64,000 nucleotides of DNA, taken from contig JAAFJY010000008.1 in NCBI GenBank assembly GCA_013299105.1, positions 1 to 64,000 of the forward strand, read 5' to 3'. Below are positions 49,651-57,621 of this stretch, piece by piece (the stretch's first letter is position 1; each line of letters starts with the position of its first letter). Position numbers and translations under genes: made by a program. The stretch comes from Chitinophagales bacterium. Lineage in GTDB: Bacteria; Bacteroidota; Bacteroidia; Chitinophagales; Saprospiraceae. The notes under the pieces are model-generated. The model searched no databases and had not been told where the DNA came from. It saw only the letters and a list, made by a program, of their open reading frames with translations.

Positions 49651-50538
49651 ATGCAAAGTTCAAGCGGCTTGGCCGCCATCATGCCTTTTGCCTTGGGCAT
49701 CATCATGCTGGGCTTGGGATTGACCCTCACCATTGAGGATTTTAAACGGGTTACCCGCTTTCCAAAGTCGGTGCTGGTTGGGCTTTTTTGTCAGATGATT
49801 TTCCTGCCCATTTGTGCATTTTTTTTGGCTAAAATCTTTGGCCTGACGGGTGCAATGGCGGTGGGTTTGATGCTTTTAGCAGCTTCGCCGGGTGGTGCAA
49901 CTTCTAACCTTTACAGCCACCTATCCAATGGCGACGTGGCCCTGAATATCACCATGACGGCCCTGAACAGCGTTTTGACCCTCTTTACTTTGCCCTTGAT
50001 TGTCAATTTTGCCCTGGCCACTTTTATGGAAGGTGATCAGGAGATTGTCATGCAGTTCAAAAAAGTAATCGAAGTTTTTGCCATTGTGTTGGTGCCAGTT
50101 GGCATTGGCATGTTGTTGCGGCGATTTGCGCCTACTTTTGCCGATCGCATGGAAAAACCAGTGAGGATTGGTTCGGCTTTGTTTCTTTTCCTGATCATTT
50201 TCATGTCGATCATCAAGGAATGGGACCGGATCGGCCATTATACCCAGTTGATAGGTTTGCCGGTATTGGTGTTTAACATATTGAGCCTGGCAGTCGGTTA
50301 TTTTTTGCCCAAAATGGCAGGCGTACCTGAAAAACATGCAGTAGCCATTGGCATGGAGATTGGCATCCACAATGGGACTTTGGCCATTTACCTCGCGCTC
50401 AATGCTTTGAACAACAGCGAAATGACCATTCCGCCCGCTTTGTACAGCATTTTGATGTTCATGACCGCAGCCTTGTTTTCTATATGGATCAGGAGAAACC
50501 TCAAATTGCGAAAGCCTGCAGAACGGCTTGAACTTTGA
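49651..50538 (+). CDS. BASS family transporter, partner of the hydroxy-acid oxidase
   Basis: 295 residues, about nine or ten TM segments. BASS motifs: GLGLTLTIEDFKRVTRFPKS, LAASPGGATSNLYSHLSNGD (crossover P-G-G-A-T-S-N) and VAIGMEIGIHNGTLAIYLAL (second crossover). It starts 7 bp after the FMN hydroxy-acid oxidase, so the natural cargo is likely an L-2-hydroxy acid or its 2-oxo product. In plants, BASS6 moves glycolate and BASS2 moves pyruvate, which supports the idea but does not prove the bacterial substrate. Confidence 0.88.
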   Translation: MQSSSGLAAIMPFALGIIMLGLGLTLTIEDFKRVTRFPKSVLVGLFCQMIFLPICAFFLAKIFGLTGAMAVGLMLLAASPGGATSNLYSHLSNGDVALNITMTALNSVLTLFTLPLIVNFALATFMEGDQEIVMQFKKVIEVFAIVLVPVGIGMLLRRFAPTFADRMEKPVRIGSALFLFLIIFMSIIKEWDRIGHYTQLIGLPVLVFNILSLAVGYFLPKMAGVPEKHAVAIGMEIGIHNGTLAIYLALNALNNSEMTIPPALYSILMFMTAALFSIWIRRNLKLRKPAERLEL

Positions 50539-50554
50539 GGCTTCTCCCGACTAA

Positions 50555-50737
50555 GAGCGTGTTTAAATATTGGAGGTTTGCCAGAAAACGAGGCAAATTT
50601 TGACTAACCCTTTTAAGAAAGGTAGCAGGAAAAGCGGAGTTATGCAGCGCATAATGAGCATTTTCCTAACGACCTTTATTAGAAAGGTAAGGCGAAATTG
50701 GGCCGTTTTACGGCAAACAAATAATTTTAAACATGCT
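50555..50737 (+). repeat. Palindromic MITE-like repeat, copy 3 (full length)
   Basis: Terminal inverted repeats AGCGTGTTTAAA (50556-50567) and TTTAAACATGCT (50726-50737). The whole 183-bp element is an imperfect palindrome: the left arm TTTGCCAGAAAACG, CTAACCCTTTTAAGAAAGGT, AGGAAAAGC pairs with the reverse complement of the right arm (TTTGCCGTAAAACGG, CTTACCTTTCTAATAAAGGT, AGGAAAATGC). The centre is TTATGCAGCGCATAA. It fills the gap between convergent genes 49651-50538 and 50743-51177 and would form a long hairpin in RNA. Confidence 0.85.
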
Positions 50738-50742
50738 ATATA

Positions 50743-51177
50743 TTAATTGATCTTCTTAAACGCCAACATCTGACCAGTGGTGCCGATGCCGTAGTATTTG
50801 AGCACTTCGCCATCACATTCCACCAGTTTGTGGCACATATCGTCCTGTGCTGATTCGATGAAACAGAAGCCCGTTGGCTGCTCGTTGTTCACGGTACAAG
50901 CGCTATTGGTGCAGTTTACATCTGGTTTGATAGTAGTGCTAACGGTCAGTTTACCACCATTGATGTGCGACATCTGGTCTCCTTTGATTTCCAGGACATA
51001 AGTGCTGTCTTTTTCGGACAACCAGCGGCCTTGCATCAGGTCCATGTTGCTGGCAGCCAAATCGGCTGCTTTGGAAGCGGCAGCTTCAGCTGCGGCCTTT
51101 TCTTTCTTAGCGGCATTGTTGCAAGCCCCTAGGGCAAAAACTCCGAGAACCAAGAGTAAATGTTTTCCAAAACGCAT
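50743..51177 (-). CDS. Hypothetical lipoprotein
   Basis: 144 residues from ATG 51177 (MRFGKHLLLVLGVFALGACN), a lipoprotein signal with lipobox LGAC; a frame to 51261 has no signal. A low-complexity Ala/Lys spacer (AAKKEKAAAEAAASKAADLA) joins to a small beta domain (QGRWLSEKDSTYVLEIKGDQ, HINGGKLTVSTTIKPDVNC, TGQMLAFKKIN). Four Cys residues (NCTNSAC, FCF, MCHKLVEC) may form disulfides. Anchored to the inner or outer membrane. Function unknown; resembles small lipocalin-like META/DUF domains only in general shape. Confidence 0.75.
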   Translation of the reverse strand: MRFGKHLLLVLGVFALGACNNAAKKEKAAAEAAASKAADLAASNMDLMQGRWLSEKDSTYVLEIKGDQMSHINGGKLTVSTTIKPDVNCTNSACTVNNEQPTGFCFIESAQDDMCHKLVECDGEVLKYYGIGTTGQMLAFKKIN

Positions 51178-51498
51178 TTTGTATGTGTTTTTTTGGTGTG
51201 AAAAATGGAATAAGTTTGCAACAATATTACTGAAAACTTCGGAAAAACGCGGTCTGAACAATCAAGCGAGGTGTTTTTTTTCTGAACCACATTTTTTGTC
51301 TGAATCAGAATTTTCAGAATTGCAGAATTACAGAATTTCTTGCATGATGTTGACCAAAACAAGAATTTTAAAGAATTAGAGAATTGGCCCGTTTTCACGC
51401 CAAGGCGTGACGCGGCGCGCTACATCTTCATCGTCAAAATCATGGTGCTGCGACTTCTCCAAAGCTTCAAGAATATCACTAAAGCTATGATAATCGAA
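51178..51498. other. Intergenic region with an AGAATT tandem array
   Basis: 321 bp, the leader of the lipoprotein gene plus a region downstream of the haloperoxidase-like gene. At 51306-51340 CAGAATT recurs four times (51306, 51315, 51323, 51331), 8-9 nt apart, with more AGAATT units in 51361-51389. No coding region was recognised. Confidence 0.6.
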
Positions 51499-53040
51499 CT
51501 ACTGCGCCCCGTCTTTTTTAGCTACCGCATTGGAGTACTCGCCAATTTTTTTACCCACCTGCAAGCCCACTTCACAATCTGAGCGGTAGTGAATGCCGCC
51601 ATAAATCCGTGACTCGGAAGCTTCTTTGGCAAATTGCTCCATTTTAGCCGCCTGATCTGGGAAAATATAACCCAAAACCGTAGCCGCCGCCGCCGAAAAC
51701 GTGGAGTGCCCAGAGGTGTAGGATGGGAAATTTGGCGTGCCCAACAAGGTTTTCAATCCTTCGATCGCAGTTGCTGGACGAGGTGTATGGTAATGGTACT
51801 TGGTGTCCCAGCAGGAAATCCCAGCGTCTTGCAGCGACATGTTCACGTAAGCGAAGGTACGAGCAGTGCGCAAGAGGTTGAATTTATTTTGCAAAATCAA
51901 ATCTGATGCAATCCGGTTCCAGTGGCCAGGAGGCGTGTAAGTGCTCGGACCATCCGCCCAAAAATTGGCAATGCGGCGCGATTCGGCGGTGGGTTTTTCC
52001 TGCCAGCGCTTTACCTCGGCTGCTTCTCCAGCAAATTTTGGTGAGCCAGGCAATGGCGGTGGCCCTGGGCGTACCGTTTCTACATTCGGAATGCACCAAG
52101 GCTTGACCCGGCCATACATCGGCAACATGCCGGGGCGGGCGGGTGTCTCCAGGCTGACCCAATTCCAACCCCATTTTTGCTTGGCAGCATTGGCCAGCGA
52201 ATCGTAAATTGCTTTTGATCCGCCTGCTTTGCCCATGCCGTCGCTTTTGGCGCGCGCCAGAAATTTGGCCGCAACGGCTTTGCCCAAGGCATCGCCTGCT
52301 TGCAAATCGCTGGTTGTATTGGCACCCGCCCAAAGGCGCGACTGGCGGTGTTCTTCTGCCTTGGCCAGGATCAGGTCTTTTTCCAATGGGAATAGAAAAA
52401 TCAACAAATCAGTTGCCACCGCTGCTACCACTGCATCTTCAGAAGGATAGGAAGGCAGGTCATTTTTAGGCAAACGCAAAGTGATCGTTGGATCGGTGAT
52501 ACTGGGCGCAGGGCGTTTGAATTGCTCCTTGAAGTGCCAGGTAGCGATCAAAGCATCAAATTGGGCAGCACTCAGGTAGGCAAAAGCCCTTGCAGCGTAA
52601 GGTGGATTGGCAAAAGGGAAAAACGGATAGACCCCAGGGTTGGCAGCACTGGGCACGCCGTAAGTCCCATCAGGATTACTGGCCGGCGGAACGTTGTATT
52701 TGGCCGCCATCTCGCGGGCGATTTCATTCCAACGCACCACCGCATTTCCTCCCCAGTAATTCACCGCTTTTTCCTGATCAGGAGTCAAATTAGCGGATGC
52801 TGTTTTCAGCGCAGCCAATTCAGCTTGGTAAGAGCTGGAGTTGGTGGCCGCAGGTGAAGCAACACTCAGTGCAGTTTTGAAATCGTCGAGAAATGCAGGG
52901 TCCCAGTTGCCGCCGTTGCGGTCGGTATTGGCAAAAGTATAGGGATCGGCTTGGTTCAGCTCGATTTCAAGCTCTTTCTCACAAGCGAAGACCATCAAAG
53001 ACAATGCCATGATCGTCAAGGAGATATATTTAAATTTCAC
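51499..53040 (-). CDS. Vanadium-dependent haloperoxidase/PAP2-type lipoprotein
   Basis: 513 residues with a lipoprotein signal (YISLTIMALSLMVFACEKEL). Vanadate/phosphate-binding motifs occur in order: first DTKYHYHTPRPATAIE (Lys and R-P), then PSYTSGHSTFSAAAATVLGY (catalytic-site SGHS), then RIYGGIHYRSDCEVG (R and the last His). This is the pattern of bacterial vanadium-dependent haloperoxidases and PAP2 phosphatases. Most Bacteroidota members are secreted phosphatases or bromoperoxidase-like enzymes; halogenation cannot be judged from sequence. Lipid-anchored outside the inner membrane. Confidence 0.87.
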   Translation of the reverse strand: MKFKYISLTIMALSLMVFACEKELEIELNQADPYTFANTDRNGGNWDPAFLDDFKTALSVASPAATNSSSYQAELAALKTASANLTPDQEKAVNYWGGNAVVRWNEIAREMAAKYNVPPASNPDGTYGVPSAANPGVYPFFPFANPPYAARAFAYLSAAQFDALIATWHFKEQFKRPAPSITDPTITLRLPKNDLPSYPSEDAVVAAVATDLLIFLFPLEKDLILAKAEEHRQSRLWAGANTTSDLQAGDALGKAVAAKFLARAKSDGMGKAGGSKAIYDSLANAAKQKWGWNWVSLETPARPGMLPMYGRVKPWCIPNVETVRPGPPPLPGSPKFAGEAAEVKRWQEKPTAESRRIANFWADGPSTYTPPGHWNRIASDLILQNKFNLLRTARTFAYVNMSLQDAGISCWDTKYHYHTPRPATAIEGLKTLLGTPNFPSYTSGHSTFSAAAATVLGYIFPDQAAKMEQFAKEASESRIYGGIHYRSDCEVGLQVGKKIGEYSNAVAKKDGAQ

Positions 53041-53088
53041 GGTTGTCGAATTTTGAAAAAATTACAAAAATGAAAACATAAAACTGAA

Positions 53089-54039
53089 TCAATTTTCAGT
53101 TTTAGCGGCCTTGTTCCAGGCTTGGAATTGGTACAGGATGCCTCCGCCGAGCATGGTGCTTTGCCCCACGTTGCGGCCTTCAAGTACCTTACTACCCATT
53201 GCCATGAACCCAATGCCTTTCAGCGCTTTGGGGTAATACTGCGCTAAAAAACTGGCACTGCTCAGGTCCATATTGGCACATGGCAAAGGCATGTCGTTGC
53301 GTCGAATGTCCGGCCCGCCAAGGGTATTCATGACGCTGTAGCCAAGTTCCAAACGCAGTCCATTTTTGTAAAAACCCAAGTTGGCGTTGTAGTCCAACAC
53401 ATTGGGCATGATCATTTCGGAGGAGTAAACGCCACCGTTTTCGTAGTAATAATTCCGCTCTAATTTGATGTTGCTTCTTCTGGTCCAGCCCAGTTGTGCA
53501 GTGCCATAAAGCCCCATTTTGCTCTGGTAATGCAAAGTGCCCCTTGCACTGAGATTGGTAGAGCCGAGCCCAATCGACAAGGGTAAAAAATCCGGGTAAT
53601 AGTTGGAAGCAGGGGTGCTGAACATGCCCGTCACAAAACCTTCGAGCTTGCTTTCACCCAAACCCAGATTCAAAGCGCGGTATTTGAGCCCCAACGCCAG
53701 GTCTTGAATACCTTGGTGGCCGCTCATGCTGCCAGCACTGGCCGAGGTTTTGAAAAAAGGAAGACCCACCAAAACATTGAGATTATTGAGAATCCCCACT
53801 GCGGCCATTGGCATCAGCGCCTGGGTTTTGACCTCGCCCAGGTTCAGGTTTTCACGTTTGAGCGTTCCTTCCCAATATTCGGTCCATGAGGAAGATTGAT
53901 AAGGCAAAGCGATGCAAATACGCCCTTTTTCCATGATGAAGCCATCGGTGGCAGTTTGGGCAAAAGAAGCGGTTGCCAGATGCATGGTGCAAATGGTCAA
54001 GACGGCTGCCAATAGCCGTACATTTCGTTGTTTTTCCAC
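53089..54039 (-). CDS. Outer-membrane beta-barrel protein
   Basis: 316 residues from GTG 54039 (MEKQRNVRLLAAVLTICTMH, signal ending SFAQ). A longer frame from ATG 54129 first translates a tandem repeat (FNPSTFQPFNFS) and is rejected. The mature protein has about 12-14 alternating strands (GRICIALPYQSSSWTEYWEG, LSARGTLHYQSKMGLYGTAQ, KNGLRLELGYSVMNTLGG, STMLGGGILYQFQAW). It resembles transporter-type or sensing barrel proteins in Bacteroidota of unknown cargo. The gene is 48 bp downstream-side of the haloperoxidase-like gene on the same strand (upstream in transcription), so they may share an operon. Confidence 0.78.
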   Translation of the reverse strand: MEKQRNVRLLAAVLTICTMHLATASFAQTATDGFIMEKGRICIALPYQSSSWTEYWEGTLKRENLNLGEVKTQALMPMAAVGILNNLNVLVGLPFFKTSASAGSMSGHQGIQDLALGLKYRALNLGLGESKLEGFVTGMFSTPASNYYPDFLPLSIGLGSTNLSARGTLHYQSKMGLYGTAQLGWTRRSNIKLERNYYYENGGVYSSEMIMPNVLDYNANLGFYKNGLRLELGYSVMNTLGGPDIRRNDMPLPCANMDLSSASFLAQYYPKALKGIGFMAMGSKVLEGRNVGQSTMLGGGILYQFQAWNKAAKTEN

Positions 54040-54078
54040 GACAAAATAGTTGAATAGTGAGTGGAAGAAGCCGGAGAA

Positions 54079-54111
54079 GTTGAAAGGTTGAAATGTTGAA
54101 GGGTTGAAAAG
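54079..54111. repeat. 8-nt tandem array, GTTGAAAG type
   Basis: GTTGAAAG, GTTGAAAT, GTTGAAGG, GTTGAAAAG in tandem, upstream of the barrel gene. It creates the spurious Phe/Asn/Ser/Pro-rich extension of that frame. Confidence 0.7.
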
Positions 54112-54297
54112 AATGCAACACTTCAGCATGGTTGTTCCGAAAAAAGGATCAACTTACCCTAACAATAGGTCCAAGCATCTTCGGTTCAGAGATATAGCAT
54201 CCGATTACCAGTAGCAAAAAAGAGCACAGGACAGGTAATCAAAAAAATATCAGTAACGGTTCAAAAATAAACATTTCCAATTTTATGATTGCCAGTT

Positions 54298-54490
54298 GTC
54301 AACATCATGGTAAACGTCATGCTGGAAATCCGTAAGAAAGGGTGTGGAGTGTGTAAGTGTGAGTTCGGGTGTGGGCTTCGAGATTAAGTTTAGTCTCCAA
54401 TTGAAAACGAGGTTTCTTCACACTCAAACCCACACAAGCACCCAAACCCAATTTTATCCGTGTTCCCAACTAGCCTCGCGCAGTGAGGCA
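54298..54490 (+). repeat. Short dispersed repeat, copy B (with hairpin insert)
   Basis: Shares its two ends with 9751-9835: AACGTCATGCTGGAAATCCG at the left, ATCCGTGTTCCCAAC and CGCGCAGTGAGGCA at the right, where copy A has CCGCGAAGCGGGGCA. The middle 100 bp is a GTGTG-rich inverted repeat absent from copy A. Confidence 0.5.
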
Positions 54491-54531
54491 GCATAGTTAC
54501 GATTTGGAAAGATTTATTCGTGGCTTGTTAC

Positions 54532-55083
54532 TCAGGAAAACAACTCTGGAGGTGGAGAAGGGATGCGACCACGGACTTGGTCGGCATTCAGGGCGCAAGG
54601 GCCAAAATTGTGGGCATCTTTACAGGCAGGAACACTTGAATAATGACAAAAAATTGAGCACAAATCCTGGTTGAAGGTAAAATCCTTGAACTGAGATTTG
54701 AGCATTTTTTTCAAAGGTCCATCTTGTGGAAAACCGCCATTGCCCAGTTGTTTTTGGATAAAATCCTGGAATTGGGCTTGCAGTTTTTCGGTCCGCAAGT
54801 CACGGACGCAGTATATTTCTAAAGTATCGTTTTTGACCCTTTGCTTGACCAGTTGATACACTTCTTCGTCAATGTTCAACTTGCCTTCAACTTTTTCAAA
54901 CTCCGAATCGTGGGTATGCAGGTAAAGCGAAGCTGGGACCTTGATGATGCGGTAATTTTGCGAAAAAAACGCTTCAATGGCCATTTTACGCGCTTGTTGC
55001 CACTCGAAAACGAGCAACCCAGCGTGCACCAGGGTATTAAGCACGATGGAAAACAAGAGCAATATGGCCGCAGTTCTTTTCAT
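54532..55083 (-). CDS. Hypothetical exported or membrane-anchored protein
   Basis: 183 residues from ATG 55083 (MKRTAAILLLFSIVLNTLVH); an ATG at 55131 adds 16 residues. One N-terminal hydrophobic segment then a mostly helical, charged body (FEWQQARKMAIEAFFSQNYR, LNIDEEVYQLVKQRVKNDTL, DFIQKQLGNGGFPQDGP). Four Cys near the C-terminus (DLCSIFCHYSSVPACKDAHN and FGPCAL) might bind metal or form disulfides; the C-x3-C, then C-x-x-x-x pattern is not a known ligand set. Unknown function; no informative neighbours. Confidence 0.65.
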   Translation of the reverse strand: MKRTAAILLLFSIVLNTLVHAGLLVFEWQQARKMAIEAFFSQNYRIIKVPASLYLHTHDSEFEKVEGKLNIDEEVYQLVKQRVKNDTLEIYCVRDLRTEKLQAQFQDFIQKQLGNGGFPQDGPLKKMLKSQFKDFTFNQDLCSIFCHYSSVPACKDAHNFGPCALNADQVRGRIPSPPPELFS

Positions 55084-55395
55084 CTTGCAGCCAAGGTAGA
55101 TAAAATGCGGAATACACCAAAAAATTCGCAAGAAAATGTCGAAGTCTTTGAGAAATTCACAATTTTATCATTCTGAAAACTTCGGAGAACTTTTCAGAAT
55201 AAGCCAACAGTGAATTAAATAACACCATACTAGCGGGGCTGTAGGCCCCTAAGGTCGGTAGCATAAAGGTCAACATCATGTTTGGTGGGGCTGTAAGCCC
55301 CTAACGTTGGTCAGTCAACGTCACGCTAGCAATCATTTTCAGCACAAAAATTGCCGCTGCCGAAATTTTTCCGAAGTTTCCAAATCATTTGAGTT
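55084..55395. other. Intergenic region with paired GGGGC hairpins
   Basis: 312 bp. TTCTGAAAA/TTTTCAGAA hairpin near 55173-55200. Two units of about 50 bp each with GGGGCTGTARGCCCC, then CTAASGTYGG, then GTCAACRTCAYG: 55235-55282 and 55287-55326. No coding sequence. Confidence 0.6.
55235..55326. repeat. Two tandem hairpin-bearing units
   Basis: GGGGCTGTAGGCCCCTAAGG at 55235 and GGGGCTGTAAGCCCCTAACG at 55287 (52 bp apart), each followed by GTCAAC with CATCATG (55269) and CGTCACG (55314). The GTCAACRTCAYG motif also occurs at 9751 and 54298. Confidence 0.6.
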
Positions 55396-57336
55396 TCAAA
55401 CCTCAAAAGCATCCAAAGCTTCCGGGTTGCGCATGGCATCCTTGTTCACGGATTGGTCCAAGGGTAGGCCTAAAAGCTTCTTTTTCACCGCAATTTCCAT
55501 TTTTTTTCCACTCAAAGTATAAGGAATAGCGGGCACTTGCCGGATCAGGTCGGGCACATGCCGGGGCGAGCATTCCTGTTTCAAGGCCGTTTTAATTTTG
55601 GCGATTAAGGTTTGGTCCAGGGCTTGCCCAATTGGCAAAACCACAAACAAGGGCATGATCGAATCACCGCCCTCTTTTTCCAAGTTGACAATCAGGCTGT
55701 CCAATACTTCGGGAATTTTTTCGACGGTGCGGTAAATTTCAGCGGTGCCAATGCGAATGCCCTGGCGATTGAGGGTCGAATCCGAGCGCCCCAGGATGCG
55801 CAGACTGCCGCGATCCGTGATTTCCAGCCAATCGCCATGCCGCCACACGCCGGGAAATTCTTCAAAATAACTGCTGTGGTAGCGTTTGAAATCAGGGTCG
55901 TTCCAAAACTTGATGGGCATACAGGGCATTGGCTGGGTGATGACCATTTCCCCTACTCCATTCAAGATTGCGTTGCCTTGTTCATCCCAAGATTCCATCG
56001 CGCAACCCAAGGTGCGGCATTGAATTTCACCCTCGTACACGGGCCACCAAGGGTTTCCCCCCACAAAAGCCGTGCACACGTCAGTGCCCCCGCTCATGGA
56101 ACAGGCCCAAATCCCAGGTTTGACTTTTTCTGACAACCAACGAAAACCCTCCGGCGGCAAAGGTGATCCCGTAATGCCAATGGAGCGCAAGTCTTGCAAA
56201 TTCAGGTCAATGGGGCTGATTTCCGCTTTCATACAAGCCAAAACAAAGGCCGCGCTGGTACCAAAATGATGCACTCCCGCATTTTTTGCCATTTCCCACA
56301 GGCTATTCATGTTGGGAAAACCGGGACTGCCGTCGTACAAAACCGCTGTGGCTCCGGCCAGCATGGAGGCTTGCACAAAATTCCACATCATCCAACCCGT
56401 GGTCGAATACCAGAAAAAGCGCTCTCCAGGTTTTACATCGTTGTGAAAAGTAAGGTACTTGAGGTGCTCCAGCAACATGCCGCCATGCGAGTGTGTAATG
56501 GGTTTGGGCAGGCCTGTGGTTCCAGAAGAATACAGGATCCACATTGGATGACTGAATTCTACAGCTTCAAATGTCAGAGGCGAGTGGATGGATGTATTGA
56601 CAATTTCCTCCCAGTTTTCAAAAGTTGGATCAAGGGGTATTTCTAGCAAATAGGGCACTTGAATCAATGCCGCCAATTCCCCCAAGCCTTCTTTCAAAGC
56701 CTGTAGTTCTGCATTTCTTTCAAAACTTTTCCCACCATATAGATAGGCATTCACCCCGATCAGGACTTTGGGTTGAATTTGCTGAAATCGCTCCAGCACG
56801 CTTTTTACCCCAAAATCGGGCGAGCAACAAGACCAGATCGCCCCCAGTGAAGCACAAGCCAAAAAAGCAACTGTGGTCTGGGGGCAATTGGGCAAGTACC
56901 CCACTACCCGATCACCTTTCACAACTCCCAGCTTGCGCAAGTGTATTTGCAGGGCGGCCACTTGTTTTTCTATGGTGCTTTTTTCAAAAACTTGCAGTGA
57001 TTCGCGCTCGGATTGAAAGAGAAGCATGGGATTTTGTCCGCTTTGTCGGACAAAAACCTGTTCGGCATAGTTCAATTGTGCCCCATTGAACCATTTGGCT
57101 TCGGGCATTTTACCTGTCAAAACTTCCTTGTACTCCCAGTCAAGATGGAAATAGTGTACCAAAGATTCCCAAAACCGCGTTGGGTCAGCTACCGACCATT
57201 TCCACATGGCGGTGTAGTCATTTAAATCAAAGGCATAGCGGGGGTCATTCGCAAGAAAAGCCTGGTATTTTTTCAGGTTGGACTGCTGGATACTTTCAGC
57301 ACTAGGCTTCCAGAGAATAGGTGGTATGGATTTCAT
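55396..57336 (-). CDS. Acetoacetyl-CoA synthetase
   Basis: 646 residues from ATG 57336 (MKSIPPILWKPSAESIQQSN); ATG 57384 would start inside a hairpin. Adenylate-forming enzyme: the ACS N-terminal motif (PEAKWFNGAQLNYAEQVF), LGAIWSCCSPDFGVKSVLER, P-loop-like ILYSSGTTGLPKPITHSHGG, GWMMWNFVQASMLAGATAVL, GGTDVCTAFVGGNPWWPVYE and the C-terminal PYTLSGKKMEIAVKK with the conserved Lys. Length and the W-S-C-C-S-P-D-F-G motif match acetoacetate-CoA ligases rather than acetyl-CoA synthetase. It activates acetoacetate for ketone-body or poly-hydroxybutyrate-linked metabolism. Confidence 0.92.
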   Translation of the reverse strand: MKSIPPILWKPSAESIQQSNLKKYQAFLANDPRYAFDLNDYTAMWKWSVADPTRFWESLVHYFHLDWEYKEVLTGKMPEAKWFNGAQLNYAEQVFVRQSGQNPMLLFQSERESLQVFEKSTIEKQVAALQIHLRKLGVVKGDRVVGYLPNCPQTTVAFLACASLGAIWSCCSPDFGVKSVLERFQQIQPKVLIGVNAYLYGGKSFERNAELQALKEGLGELAALIQVPYLLEIPLDPTFENWEEIVNTSIHSPLTFEAVEFSHPMWILYSSGTTGLPKPITHSHGGMLLEHLKYLTFHNDVKPGERFFWYSTTGWMMWNFVQASMLAGATAVLYDGSPGFPNMNSLWEMAKNAGVHHFGTSAAFVLACMKAEISPIDLNLQDLRSIGITGSPLPPEGFRWLSEKVKPGIWACSMSGGTDVCTAFVGGNPWWPVYEGEIQCRTLGCAMESWDEQGNAILNGVGEMVITQPMPCMPIKFWNDPDFKRYHSSYFEEFPGVWRHGDWLEITDRGSLRILGRSDSTLNRQGIRIGTAEIYRTVEKIPEVLDSLIVNLEKEGGDSIMPLFVVLPIGQALDQTLIAKIKTALKQECSPRHVPDLIRQVPAIPYTLSGKKMEIAVKKKLLGLPLDQSVNKDAMRNPEALDAFEV

Positions 57337-57382
57337 GTCAGGCTTTGTATAATTTGATTTGCTGGATTCTTCAATAAACGCC

Positions 57383-57419
57383 AAGAGGGCAGCTAGGTTT
57401 TACCCAAAACTGCCCTCTT
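57383..57419 (-). promoter_or_regulatory. Leader hairpin upstream of the acetoacetyl-CoA synthetase gene
   Basis: AAGAGGGCAG (57383-57392) pairs perfectly with CTGCCCTCTT (57410-57419). It lies about 47 bp before the chosen start and has no T run in either direction, so it is more likely an mRNA leader structure than a terminator. Confidence 0.55.
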
Positions 57420-57575
57420 AAAAAGATAAAGATTTAAGTCGTTCTTATTTCGGCCAAAAAAGGCCGTTTTTCGGTGGTCCTTCGCCTCTTTTTTCAGCCG
57501 ATGCTCGGGCATCGCCTTCAAAAAGCAGGCTCGGCTGACGAAAAATCGTCATCTTTTTTATCTCGAAACCACTGA
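57420..57575 (+). ncRNA. Structured intergenic element, possible small RNA
   Basis: Between the HU and acetoacetyl-CoA synthetase genes: CGGCCAAAAAAGGCCG hairpin (about 57449-57464), then CAGCCGA, an inner GATGCTCGGGCATC, and TCGGCTG pairing over about 45 nt (57498-57538), and last TGACGAAAAATCGTCA followed by TCTTTTTTAT, a good plus-strand intrinsic terminator. The arms AAAAAGATAAAGA and TCTTTTTTATCT also pair. No gene is on the plus strand here, so a small RNA ending at about 57562 is plausible but not shown. Confidence 0.35.
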
Positions 57576-57621
57576 CCTAAATATTTACAGTAAAAAGTAT
57601 GGTTACTTGGTCAGCAAATGA

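Larger units (their letters stand above)
54040..54531. other. Intergenic region with several repeats
   Basis: About 490 bp. 54079-54111 holds a GTTGAAAG-type array. 54298-54490 holds a degenerate repeat related to 9751-9835: GTCAACATCATGG, AACGTCATGCTGGAAATCCG on the left and ATCCGTGTTCCCAAC on the right. In between, GTGTGAGTTCGGGTGTGGG and its rough inverse (CACACTCAAACCCACACAAG) form a stem. No gene was found. Confidence 0.6.

Noticed and set aside
54040-54129. N-terminal extension of the barrel-protein frame at 53089
   Set aside because: Also repeat-encoded (FNPSTFQPFNFS). The GTG start at 54039 gives a clean signal peptide.
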